DNA from: Nyssa sinensis | Taxonomy: Eukaryota > Streptophyta > Magnoliopsida > Cornales > Nyssaceae | DNA: 64,000 nt | Reading direction: 5' to 3' | Assembly: GCA_008638375.1 (NCBI GenBank) | Contig: CM018051.1 | Coordinates: 33,763,740 to 33,827,739, forward strand | Made by a program: the position numbers and the translations under genes | Shown here: in pieces, positions 47,477 to 58,929 of the stretch | Numbering within the stretch: the stretch's first letter is position 1 | Layout: every line of letters begins with the position of its first letter | Notes under the pieces: model-generated | What the model was told of the DNA's origin: nothing | Database searches by the model: none | The model's input: only the letters and a program-made list of their open reading frames with translations

Positions 47477-49288
47477 TTATTCTGTCAGGAATGCTGTCTT
47501 CTTCACATGATGCTTCCTCTTAACTGTACATAAATCTTTAAAGACTTTTGCATAAGTAGGAATTTGTTTGATCACATGCAAAAAAGGAAGATTGATTTTT
47601 ACCTGCCTGAGATTCTCTAAGATTTCATTGTTAGGATCCAAAGTGTGCTTCGTTGATTTTAAAGCCTGAGGGAATGGTACCTTAACATAGCTCTTTATCA
47701 CCTCTGGTTCTTTGGGCAGCTCAGCACTGCTACTATCTTGTTCCTTTTCCACATCCTCTGATTTGTCCATTGTTGGGATGTGTAAGGACTTACCACTTCG
47801 AGTCACAATGGCGTTCACATCCTTCAAATTTTTCTGCGCCATGTGTTGACCTTGAGGTGTGGACTGAGCTTGGGAAAGGAATCTGTCTCGCTCATTCACA
47901 CTCAAAGAGCTCATCAATTTGGACACTTGGCTCTTTATCTCCTTATTTTCTTCAACAACCTGCATGATCAAAGATTCAAATTTTGGGTTAGTTTTACCCT
48001 GTGCTTCAATAAATGCATGCAAAGTGTCTTCTAAAGAATTCCTAGAAGATGAAGATGCATGATCTGGTGCATGATATGGTGCAGGGTATGATCTAGGAGG
48101 CTGTGCAGGTGGTGGTGCATGTGGTTGGTTCTCAGATTCCCAGCTAAAATTGGGGTGATGTCGCCACCCTGGATTGTAAGTCTCAGAGTAGGGTGTGAAG
48201 GGCTTTTTGTACATACTTAAGGTATTACATTGGTCCTCATACATCCCTCTCATCTCAGCTGATGTGGGACACTCTTGGGCAAGGTGATCTACCCCGCCAC
48301 ACACAGAACATGGTCTAAAAGATTCTGTATGATTAGCCAAGTGTGTTGGCTTTAAGTCTCCAGCCTTTAGCACCTCTAACTCCCTAGTGAGTGTCTCAAC
48401 CTTAGCTTTCAAGTTATCCTCCTCCCTAAGATGGTAAATTCCCCCACTATGTTGGTTCCCTATAGGTCGTGACCTATTTGTGCTCTCAGTAGCACTAGGT
48501 CCTGTCCAAGTGTAAGCTTTTTCAACAAGCTCATTAAGGTACTCTATGGCCTCATCAGGATCTTTCTGTAAGAACTCACCATTACACATCATCTCTACAA
48601 ATTGGTGCTCTCTAGGTGTAAGTCCCTCATAGAAATAACTCACTATACGCCAACTCTCATACCCATGGTGCGGGCATATACTCAATAACTCCTTAAATCT
48701 CTCCCAAGACTGATACAAAGTCTCATTATCCTTTTGTGCAAAGGTAGAAAACTGTCTTTTTAAAGCATTGGTCTTGTGTTAGGGAAAGTATTTAGTAAAG
48801 AAAATCTGGGTCATCTCATTCCACGATCCAATTGACCGTGGTCTTAGTGAGTATAGCCAACTCTTAGCTCGATGACAATAATAAGAGAAAGGAAAGAACT
48901 TCAGTCTCACAATGTCTTGTGTTGCATTCTGACTATGAAAAGTCGCAACTACCTTTTCAAACTCTCTAATATGCACATATGGATTCTCATTTTCCAAACC
49001 ATGAAATGCAGGGAGTAATTGTATCACCCCCGTTTTAACATCAATTGGACGGGCATTGGGTGGAAACATGATGCATGATGGTGTAGCTGTGCGTGTAGGG
49101 TGAAGGTAATCCTGAAGAGTCCTAGTGGGTTGATCCTCATATTCACTCATATTTGCAGAATTGGAAGTATTATCAAACAAAGAATTAGAAAAATAAAAAA
49201 AATTAGACTCTAAATCCGACTCTAACACAGGCCTACAAGAAAAGCGGCCTAATGCGTCCCTATACCTATTATGCATGCAAGATGACAA
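47477..49288 (-). pseudogene. Athila-like gag (one reading frame with an internal stop)
   Basis: Minus-strand gag from Met at 49288. The capsid region has LLPAFHGLENENPYVHIREF, LKFFPFSYYCHRAKSWLYSL and FFTKYFP, then a TAA at 48779-48781. The same frame continues with LKRQFSTFAQKDNETLYQSW and YFYEGLTPREHQFVEMMCNG. A CCHC-type knuckle, CSVCGGVDHLAQECP, is near 48300-48265. A Pro/His/Ser-rich linker and a Glu/Lys helix follow, and a second TAA at 47477-47479 separates it from protease. Between 49288 and 46301 there are 996 codons with only these two stops, so gag-pro-int tail was one polyprotein until recently. Its role would be to form the capsid and bind RNA. Confidence 0.85.
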
Positions 49289-49338
49289 TAATAAAATAAA
49301 TAGATAACTAGAAATAAAATAAAATAAAATAAAAATAA

Positions 49339-49339
49339 A

Positions 49340-49393
<54 letters not shown>
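49339..49393. repeat. (AAT)n microsatellite in the Athila-like leader
   Basis: About 18 AAT units between the gag start and the primer-binding site on the minus strand. Confidence 0.9.
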
Positions 49394-49394
<1 letters not shown>

Positions 49395-49475
49395 CAGCAA
49401 GTAAAAAGAAGGGAACGTAGTTACCGCCTCTACAAACTGCTGAAAAGAAAAACTATCTACTGATTCTTCTACCGT

Positions 49476-49494
49476 CTCCCCAGCAACGGCGCCA
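49476..49494 (-). promoter_or_regulatory. Primer-binding site (tRNA-Asp type) of the Athila-like element
   Basis: On the minus strand TGGCGCCGTTGCTGGGGAG, five bases after the LTR. This is the classic Athila-type site and fixes the orientation. Confidence 0.85.
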
Positions 49495-49499
49495 AACTT

Positions 49500-50208
49500 T
49501 GATTACGCCCAAAGAATAACGTGGTAGTTGTAGTGTAGCTTTGGGGTGTCGATTCCATAGGGAGACTAAATTAAAAGAATGATAAACAGAATTTCTGAAA
49601 CTACAGAAGTATTAGACGATTAACGAGAAAATAAAATATAGAAAAGTGATTTTTGAATGCAAATTAAAAATTAAACAAATTGATTAATGGAAGAAAATAT
49701 TCAAATTTAACGAACAGTGGAGTATCGGGAATCCCTTGCACATATATGATATTTTAAGTATTTTTAATTCACTGATAACTCAATTGAGAAATTAAATTCC
49801 AAAAATCTCAATCGGAAGATTTAAAATTATGCATCAAAATGAGACTAAAAATAACCCTTCGAAAAATCATTCATCATCTTTAAGTCACTCAAATGATTAT
49901 TCACATTGATAAAATACAACGACGACAATATACCCAACAAGCAATACTGCAGCAAAGAATTGAATCAATATAAATATTTAATTGTTCCAAAAATATTAAG
50001 TGTAAAGCGCAATTGCAAACTATCTCTCACCAAACAAAAAATGCAATATTTGAGATATAAAATATTGTAAAATAATGCTCAAATATATCTCACTGTAAAT
50101 AGAAATTAAATTTAATAAAATCAATTGAAGCCCAACATTTCTATTCATATTTTTAGCAATTTTAATTAAATAATAGGACATTTAGAGTGCACTTTTGCCC
50201 ACTCATCA
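49500..50208 (-). mobile_element. Athila-like element: 5' LTR (right end)
   Basis: A 709-bp partner of 43890-44599, TGATTACGCCC to CACTCATCA on the plus strand, followed by the exact GGGAG target duplication at 50209-50213. Confidence 0.9.
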
Positions 50209-50900
50209 GGGAGCAGCCAAAAAAGTTTGTTGTCCCAAAATTCACCCTCTACGATGGGTCTGAGGACCCTAGGGACCATCTATCTCACTACCAACATACA
50301 ATGGCTCTTCATGGGGCTACTGATGCCTTCATATGTCAAACTTTCGTGACAAACCTCAAGGGTACTGTGCTGAAGTTGTTCCATAACCTCTTCCAAGAAT
50401 CGATCGATAATTTCTATAAACTCAGTAAGTTGGTTCTTGATCGAATCCTAACTAGTAGAAAGTTAAGGAAAGAGCCAGAATTTTTGATAACTGTGAAGTA
50501 AGCAAAAATAGAATCACTTCGGGAGTACATCGCTCGTTTTAATACCGAGCTCACGGAGATAACCAATTGTAGCCCAAGCTTCTTAGTGGTAGCTCTTACC
50601 TCTAGCCTAGCGCCTAGTTGCTTTTAAGAATCTTTGACCAAGAATCCTCTTGTCGACATGGAGGCACTCATGGAATGAGCACGAAAGTACATTAATCTTG
50701 AAAATATGAAAATGTCTTTCCGAAAGCCAAAAAAATAGGCTCAGAAGGATTAGCAAGTTCATAAGAGGGACACCAATATTAACAGGAATAGAATCAAGAG
50801 CCCTGACAAAAGAGAGGCATCCAGAACCCAGAATAATCCTAATTCTAGAAGCTATAGAACTTTTACCCCTCTGAATGCCTCTCTTATTCATATACTGCAA
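50209..50900 (+). pseudogene. Tat-B gag, capsid part
   Basis: Continuation of the gag cut at 43889. It shows FTLYDGSEDPRDHLSHYQHT, MALHGATDAFICQTFVTNLK and KLFHNLFQESIDNFYKLSKL, the capsid pattern of Tat-lineage gag. A stop follows near 50500. Further capsid words such as SLREYIARFNTEL continue to about 50620, with another stop near 50625. Confidence 0.8.
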
Positions 50901-51840
50901 TAGATCCCAACTCGTGAGAACTTGAAGTGGCTAAAGCCATTAAAGAGAAATCTCGTCACAAGAAATCAAAACAAATACTGTGATTTTCACAAGAAGCACG
51001 GGCACACCACTAATGAGTGCAGAGCTCTCAAGCAAGAGATAGAACATCTTATCAGAAGAGGACGACTAAGAGAATTTGTCAGCCACGACGGGAGGCAGAA
51101 CCCCTGTGACGATAAACTACCACAAAGAAGGCAAGAACAGGGGCCTAAACAGAGAAAAGTTCAAAAAGATCAACCACGGAAAAACAATCAAGCCATCTTT
51201 GTCCTTCACGCTGACAATACAATGACGAAAATGTCTAACGGAGCCAAGAAAAGGTATGCTAGGAAGGAAAGGGCAAAACCACATGTCGTCCAGATCTCAA
51301 CCACTGAAAAGAATATAAAGTCGGGACCTCAGATCCAATTCTCTGAATTGGACCTTGCTGGGGTACATTGTCCCCACAGCGATGCTCTCGTCATCTCACT
51401 CAAAATCGCCAACTTTGAGATCAGAAAGGTTCTCGTGGATACTGAAAGCTTTACCAATGTACTATTCTACGAACCCTTTAAATATATGACGCTGAACCAT
51501 AATGACATTAGAGCTACCACCGCTGTGATGGAAAAATTTGACAAAAATCTTTGCACCCCATTAGGCAAAATAGACCTACTGACCACGACGGAAAAAAAAA
51601 AAAAAAAAAAAAGACAAACAGAAGACACTAATCTCTGAGTACATGGTCCTAGATTTTAAATCCCCTTATAATATCATCATTGGGAGGCCCTAACTCCATC
51701 AGATGGGAGCAGTCACTTCAATCCTCCATCAGTGTTTAAAGTATGTTTACAATGACAAAGTCTTCATCATCAAGGGCTGTCAGCCCACCGCCCAGGAATG
51801 CCATGCCCTCGCATTAAATGAGAAAGCCTCCAAATAGCAA
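50901..51840 (+). pseudogene. Tat-B nucleocapsid and protease
   Basis: A zinc-knuckle region, KYCDFHKKHGHTTNEC (about 50970-51018), is followed by LKQEIEHLIRRGRLREFV and a basic Lys/Arg/Gln stretch. The Tat protease follows: SELDLAGVHCPHSDALVISL, then KVLVDTESFTNVLFYEPFKYM. The catalytic triplet is D-T-E instead of D-T-G, a probable inactivating change. A run of 21 A bases (51592-51612) shifts the frame. The protease end SEYMVLDFKSPYNIIIGRP is found near 51637-51690. Confidence 0.8.
51592..51612. repeat. (A)21 homopolymer within the Tat-B protease
   Basis: Twenty-one consecutive A bases, encoding Lys codons and breaking the frame. Probably slippage expansion of a Lys-rich codon run. Confidence 0.9.
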
Positions 51841-51894
51841 TCACAGTACCCTCGTGAAAGGGAAATTTCTCCACTTTCTGACCTTCATGAGGTA

Positions 51895-53950
51895 GAGGAA
51901 TGTCCCTCTAAAATCAACGAACCATTAAGTCCCAAAGGAAGTGATAGCATGGTCAAGCCAGTGGAGGAGCCCATCAAAGTACTCAGCAGCACTAAAGGGG
52001 AGGAAAAGTATCAACAAATTGGCTCAGCTCTATCTCTCTCTGAGCAAGAGAAAATTGTTAAATTTTTAAAAATCAACCTATCGGTATTTGCTTGGGAAAC
52101 AAAAGATATGGAAGGAATAGATCCTAATCTCATCTTTCATAAGCTAATGACAGACCTGGGCCATCCTTCGGTGAGATAAAAAAGAAGAACGTCTGCCCCC
52201 GAACTCCTTTCAAAACCAGTATAGGAGGAAAAATTGCTCTTGTACTTAGTTGTATCAGAAAATGCCATTAGCTCTGCATAAGTCAGGGAGGACAAGGGGA
52301 TTCATAGGCCTGTCTTTTACATTAGTAAGACACTTCTGGACACCGAGACAAGATATTTCAAAATTTACAAATTAGCCTTAGCCTTGGTGATATCCGCTCA
52401 AAAACTCAGGCTATACTTTCAAGCCCATCCCATCATAATCCCTACGACCTATCTTTTGAAATCAGTCTTACACAAACCTAAAATTTTACGACAGCTGATC
52501 AAATGGTGAATAGAGTTGGGAGAATTTGACATATCCTATGTACCATGAACCGCTATCAAGGGGCAAGTACTAGCAGACTTTGTAGCAGAGTTCACTCTAA
52601 TACTACATGCGAAATCTCAAGTTACTACGGACACTACGGACACTAACAGATCATCTATCAACAAAGGCTCGGGAATAGGCATAATACTTCAGTCCCTTGA
52701 TAGAGTCGTAATGGAGAAAACAGTTAGCTTGGGATTCAAAGCCCCTAATAACAAAGCCGAATATAAAGTGCTTATCCTTGAGATGAAATTGGCCTTAGAA
52801 TGCAAAGCTCTGAATCTTGAAGCAGTCTCTAACTCTTAACTTGTGGTAAGTGAATTCTTGGAAGAATTTTTCCACCAAGGATAACAAGATGGCCAGATAT
52901 TCAGAGCTAGTGGAAATACTAAAGCTGTCTTTCCACAAATTCACAATTCAGAAGATCGAAAGAGGTCAAAATTCCAAGGTTAATGCTTTAGCAAACTTGG
53001 TCTCCCATTTCAAACCACAAAGGGATTCAACGGTAAAGATCTCCTACTAGTTAAAACCAAGCATTGAGAAAATATAATCCCTCCAAATTTCAGAACAACC
53101 TCAGGATTGGATGACTCCCATCATCCCGTATCTAAGGGAAGGGTTGCTTCCAAAGGACAAAAACCATGCTAGAAAGATTCAACTTAGGGCAATTTGATAT
53201 CTAATTCTCAAAGGTAAGCTTTACTGAAGGTCCTATACGTAACCCCTAGCATGGTTACGTCCTTTGGAATCCTATTACGTCCTGGCCAAGATACATGAGG
53301 GGATTTTTGGCAACCACAATGGTGGAAGGAAAATAGCTTACTGAGCACTAACTTAGGGTTACTATTGGTCTGGTATGTTAAGACAGGCTAAAGAATATGT
53401 CCAGAAGTTTGACAAATGTCAACGATTTGCCTCATACTAGCACTAACTTCATCATGAGCTCATCCCTATCACCAGTCCTTGGCCTTTCGCTCAATGGGGA
53501 ATGGACATCATAGGGCCATTGCCAAAGGCACTTTAGAATAGGAGATTCTTACTAGTCTTCATCAACTATTTCTCCAAATGGGTAGAGGCTGAACCACTGA
53601 CCCACATCACAGAGATGGAAGTAAAGAACTTCACATAGAAAAATATATTTTTCAGGTTTGGTATACACCGCGTCATTATTTTAGACAGTGGGACACAGTT
53701 TGCTGGAAAGTTGTTAGGAAAGTTCTGTAAAGACCTGCACATCAGTCATCACTTCTCCTCACCAGGGCATCCCCAAGCTAATGGGCAAGCCGAGGTCACC
53801 AACCACACTATTCTCAACACCCTTAAGAGAAGGTTAGAGGAAGCCAAGGGAAAATGGGTTAAAGAACTCCCCGGAGCACTCTCGGCATACCTATTTTGAC
53901 CAAGGGATCAACAACCAGCTGCTCACAAAGAATCTGGATTAACTTGAAGA
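51895..53950 (+). pseudogene. Tat-B pol: RT start, RNase H, archaeal-type RNase H, integrase
   Basis: VFAWETKDMEGIDPNLIFHK opens RT, but at about 52196-52200 the sequence jumps to LLLYLVVSENAISSA, so the RT palm (about 829 bp of Tat-A sequence) is deleted. RNase H continues with RPVFYISKTLLDTETRY and VLADFVAEFT. The second RNase H has NNKAEYKVLILEMKLALECK. Integrase shows KIHEGIFGNHNGG, KFDKCQRFASY (first zinc Cys replaced by Phe), MDIIGPLPK, ILDSGTQFAGKLLGKF and HPQANGQAEVTNHTI, so D, D and E are all kept. Stops are frequent. A second deletion of about 120 bp after GALSAY removes a piece present in Tat-A. The solo LTR interrupts at 53961. Confidence 0.85.
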
Positions 53951-53961
53951 AAGACATGAGC

Positions 53962-54179
53962 TGTAACACCCCGACCCAACGACGTGTCATAATGGGTACA
54001 ATTTCGAACTTCGATACGCAAACTTTCAATAATTAGGCAAGTTAATAATAATATACGAAAAAATGAAAAAAATAAAATATAATGATAATAAGATTAAAAA
54101 TAACATTTGCATATATATATATATATATATACATCTAAACTAATGCATTGGAGACAAGAATATATATAGATATCTATAG

Positions 54180-54211
<32 letters not shown>

Positions 54212-57200
54212 ACGGCTGTCTATATATATGTGTATTTATGTATAATGGGAATTCAGGAAATGAAAAGAAAAATAAGAAGCTACAAGAGAGAGAATTAGTG
54301 GATGCCTTATAGTGGGTCTCCATTAAGCTGAAATGATGAAGAGATAGGGTCGGCTGGTAGCTGTTATCTACATGCAGAAAAAATGATTAAGGAATTACAT
54401 TGGATTTTAAAAGGAAGTACATAATTAGAAGCTCTTGGAGGCTCATTAGTGGTGGCATAATGATGGCATGTAATAAAGGAAGGTATGACTGCCATGTGAA
54501 GGAGAGAATGGAGGCTATGAGGTGGTCTTCATGCATGGTTTTAAACCAGTAGGTGGCAAACCCAAATCTCTACAAGGCTGCATGCAACATACGTGTTTCT
54601 TAATGCAGCAAAATATATAAGTTTAAGGGTCTCTGAACATGAGAGTTAGAAGAGAATTAGAAGCTGAGGAAGAGAAAGAGAACTGGACGGAGTAGGAACT
54701 GAAGAAGGAAAAAATTTAGAGAAACCCACTGAGCAGGTATAAATTTTATTGGGATTTCGTTGGGTTATGTTTTGATTTAAAAGCATGCAATACTAGAGCC
54801 TTGTTGTATATACTGCAAGCTTTAATTTACAAAAGAAACGAAGGAAAATTGTGTAGAATCAAAGGGGAAATTTAGAGTTATAAGTTGAGTGAAAATTCAA
54901 AATGTTAATGCAAGTCTGAACCAAGTTAAACTAAACTCAAATTGGTGTGTTGGAACCCAAAATAGACCACTCCTATGTCTTAAAAATGCTCAACCGTGAC
55001 CATATAACCTGAAGAATGAACCTTAAAAACTTAGTTGCAGGTTTCTGTCGTTTGACCCAATTCAAATTTTAGACTTCTAAACCTGCTTGGAGAATAGGGA
55101 CTGAAACTATATGTCATGAAGGCCACGTTGAATCAAACCTCATTAGAAATGATCATGAAATGAGGGTTTATTGTCAAGTTGCAAGTTCGGATATTCAGGG
55201 TTAAACCGAATGATTGGGTTAGTTTTAGGGGGTCAAATGAATGTTAAAAGGTAACCCTATCTGTTAAGAACACTAAACATCCAAGAACAGAGAATATTTG
55301 TGATTAAGAACACACGAAATTGGAAAGAAATAACCTAGAAATTAGGGCAACACTGGTAGGAACGGTAAGGAAGACGATCGAGTTGACTCGCCATTTAATC
55401 GAGTCAGACGGGTTAACTCAGGACACGCGTCAAGCGATGGGATAAGCCACCGCATTTATTTAAACGGCATCGTTTCAATTAGTTAACACAGTTCAAGGGG
55501 CTAAGGTGAACCGGTCGGTTCAGTCCCTAAATGAACCGGTCGGTTCAGTCCCTAAATGAACCGGTTTAGGGTTTTAAATCAAGAACCCTCCAGTTCAGTA
55601 ATTAAATCAATTAAAGGAAAACTGAAAGTTTGTTTAATTGCACTCTGACCCCCAACCTTTTACGGAATTCAGTTCTGGCCCAAGAATTTGAAAACTTGTT
55701 CACTGATACCCCTGGAAAATAAATTAATATTTAAAGAATTAATTTAATTATTTAATAAATAAAATAAAATGACTATTATACCCCTAGGTCAAAATCAAGT
55801 CAAATGAAATCCAAATAAAGTAAATAAATAGTGTATCTTAATTATTTTGGACATTTCGAACCCAACGGTGGGGTCCGTTTCACAAGACAGGACCCTGAAA
55901 GATTAGTACACGTTAAAGTGTAAATTATCAAATTGCCCCTAATGTGCCCAAAGTCAAATTAAAAGCCAAGAAGGTCTAAATTGACTTTCTCTGACGTTTC
56001 GGCTTCAACGGTGAGGTCCGTGTTATGAAATGATGTACAAAAAAATAGGGCACGTAAATACTTAAAGTAATAACACTACCAGAAGAGTATACGTGAAGAA
56101 AATAACGCTTACGATAAAACATTAGGATTTAATACGAACTAAGCATAAATTAAGAGCATCAATAGGAAATATTTGAAGTCCTTTGACGTTAATAGATTAC
56201 CTATGACTTGTTTTTCGGAACTACAAAGGGAAGGGAACAGTCAACCAATAGTGCAAACCCAGGAAATCAAGGTGAGTAACCCTGCATTTGAAGTAGAGAT
56301 TTAACTCCACGGATTTGAAGATTTTTTAAACTTCAAAACGTCTGAAGCATTGAATGTTAAATTCCATAATTCATGATTCCTGTTTTAAACATTCCGTTCT
56401 TATGCTCAATGAATGATTTCTATTACTATCTTCTTTAAAAGTACTTACCATGTCTACGTATTCTGAAGTTCTTACTCCAAATATGTGAAGATTTTATTAT
56501 GAATTCAGGAACATCATCTTTTAAATACTTTTGAAAAGTATTTATTTAAAGAAGCAATATGAAAAATTTATTTAAAGAAGCAATATGACAAATGTTTTGC
56601 AAGATAATAATAAGCACAGAAGTAGAGTTGTGGGTTCTACGGAACTCAACGGACCTATCATGTGCATATGTCTGGTAGCAGGATCTGATCCCACAGGCAA
56701 TGAGATATCTCTATTGTAGCATTGCAGTAAAACGGGAGTCTGGTTCGAAATGGATTCCACCTAACTAAAGAGAAAAGATAACAAACGTTTTGGAAATGGA
56801 AGCAGGTTTCTACCCCCATTTTCATTATGCAATGTTTATGTCTATTGAAGTAACATGTTTAGAAATGGAAGTAGGTTTTTACCCCCATTTCATTATGCAT
56901 GTTTTTATGTTTTGAAGTGCATCCACTCTATTTGAAGAAATGTGTGTTTAGCTTGAATACTTTAAATGTTTCAAAGCTATCCTTATGAAAAGTGCATGTA
57001 CTCTATGTTCAAACGTACGAGCAATTGGTAGTGTGTATTTTATAAACTCTTATGTGCGAAACCACTACCAATTGAAAACCCATGACAGATGCAGGAATTA
57101 CTCATTGAGCTTCTCGAAGCTCACCCCATTTCCTAGCATTTTTTTCAGGTGATGATGATGGGTGGACCCTTGCCCAATATGGGAAGTAACGTTGACAGCT

Positions 57201-57566
57201 TCATTAGGACCTGAAGATATTATGGAAGTATTAGGACCTATAGTTGGTCAAACTTTTGTAGTCGTAATTTTGGGACAATCATGTACCTAAGCCCGAAGGG
57301 CACACAGATATGTATTATATAAAATCTTTAGTTATTATTGTGCTCTGATTCTTATATTTATGTGTACCGCTATGAAGAGCAGCAGTATCAGGCAGTATGC
57401 GACAGATGTATTTTTAAAAGAAAAGAAAAAGTTTTTCATGCTTCCGCAACCACAGGTCGCACCGCCATCCGATACTGTTACTTATGTGAGCCTTGCCCTA
57501 AGGCCTCGGCCGAAGGGTGGCGGTCGCGATACGAGATCCGCACAAAGTGGGTTTCGGGTCGTGACA
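53962..57566 (+). mobile_element. Solo LTR (Tekay-like) in the Tat-B integrase
   Basis: A 3605-bp unit from TGTAACACCCCGACCC to TTCGGGTCGTGACA, with no internal region and an exact TGAGC duplication on both sides (53957-53961 and 57567-57571). It shares the ACCCCTAGGTCAAA block with the inner Tekay LTRs (55775 versus 26565) in the same orientation and a similar position. It contains TA/TG microsatellites (54111-54212) and a 25-bp tandem pair (55508-55557). Solo LTRs form by recombination between the two LTRs of one insertion. Confidence 0.9.
55508..55557. repeat. 25-bp tandem pair in the solo LTR
   Basis: GAACCGGTCGGTTCAGTCCC plus TAAAT, twice, perfectly identical, followed by a partial third GAACCGGTT. 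Confidence 0.9.
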
Positions 57567-57571
57567 TGAGC

Positions 57572-57840
57572 AAGCTCAGATTAGGATCGAAACATATCAG
57601 AAAAAAATGGTTAAATGTTTCAACCAAGGATTAAAACCTATCAACTTCCAAATTGGAGACCTCGTCTTAAGAAGGGTGTTCCTAAACACTAAAGATCCCA
57701 CCATGGGAAAACTCTCCCCTAATTGGGAAGGGCCCTACAAGATAGCCAAGATTGTCAAAGCTACGACTTATTGATTAGAAGATGTAACTGGGAAGCCTGT
57801 ACCCAAACCCTGGAATATCGAACATTTATGCAAGTATTAT
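57572..57840 (+). pseudogene. Tat-B integrase C-terminus
   Basis: Continuation after the solo LTR. It matches Tat-A 16030-16290 with a frameshift: KLSPNWEGPYKIAKI keeps the GPY motif lost in Tat-A, then PWNIEHLCKYYQ. Stops are present. A minisatellite follows as in Tat-A. Confidence 0.75.
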
Positions 57841-57869
57841 CAAGAAAGAGTTATTTATTCACCTCTGAG

Positions 57870-58375
57870 TGTTCATTCAATGTACAAACCCCTAAAAGCC
57901 TTGTATTCACTACAAGTGCTACAGGTTTGGTCCATTTCATTCAATGTACAGACCCCTAAAAGCCTATTATTCACTACAAGTGCAACAGGTTTGGTCCATT
58001 TCACTCAATGTACAGACCCCTAAAAGCATTGTATTCACTACAAGTGCCATGAGTCTAGTCCATTTAACTCAATGTACAAACCCCTAAAAGTCTTGTACTC
58101 ATTACAAGTGCTACAGGTCTGGTCCATTTCACTCAATTTACAGACCCCTAAAAGCCTTGTATTCATTACAAGTGCTACAGGTCTGGTCTATTTCATTCAA
58201 TGCACAGACCCCTAAAAGCCTTGCATTCATTACAAGTATTATAGGTCTAGTCCATTTCACTCAATAAACAGTTCAATAAAAGTATTACGAGCGCTGAAAT
58301 CCCAATCCATTTCAATCAATATACAGATCTCCCAAGGCCTTCCATTTATTATGAATACCATGGGTCTGATCCTAC
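57870..58375 (+). repeat. 64-bp minisatellite in the Tat-B 3' region
   Basis: About seven copies of the same unit as 16311-16840: TACAGACCCCTAAAAGCC, TTGTATTCATTACAAG, TGCTACAGGTCTGGTCC, ATTTCACTCAATG. The array lies at the same position in both elements, directly after the integrase. Confidence 0.9.
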
Positions 58376-58730
58376 ATATCTTAGAATAAAGCTTGTTTTA
58401 ATTACAAGCATTAGAGATCTATGAATGAAGCTTATTTTAATTACAAGTGTTAGATATCTATGAATGAAGCTTGTTTTAATTACAAGTGTTAGAGATCTGT
58501 GAATGAAGCTTGATTTAATGACAAGTGCTGAAGAACTGTCGACGAAACTTATTTTAATTACAAGTATTAGAGATGTGTGAATGGAGCTTGATTCAATTAC
58601 AAGTGCTGAAGATCTGTTGACAAAGTTTATTTTAGTTACAAGTATTAAAGATCTGTGAAGGAAGCTTGATTTAATTACAAGTGTTGAAGGTCTGTTGTCA
58701 AAACTTGTTTTAAAGCTTGATTACAAGTGT
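58376..58730 (+). repeat. 39-bp minisatellite with emerging 78-bp dimers, Tat-B
   Basis: About nine copies of GATCTGTGAATGAAGCTTG, ATTTAATTACAAGTG, CTGAA. The last six start at 58494, 58533, 58572, 58611, 58650 and 58689, exactly 39 bp apart, and alternate two variants (GAATGAAGCTTGATT and TCGACGAAACTTATT types). Confidence 0.85.
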
Positions 58731-58929
58731 GGCTGCTCTGAGTATCCTTCTATTTCAGCCTCTGAAACATCTCATGGGTACTTTGGAATTTTTAATGGCC
58801 TAGATACTGAAGAGATTATCAAACAATACACAAAGTTCTAAAAGAAGTCAAATTCTATTTATAATTGGCCCAAAATATGGGAAAGTTACAAGACAGAAAC
58901 AAAAAGTGGTACAAAGATATCCTTAGTCT

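Noticed and set aside
51592..51612. Programmed frameshift site at the (A)21 run
   Set aside because: It lies inside a protease whose motif is already mutated, with stops nearby. Slippage expansion is simpler.
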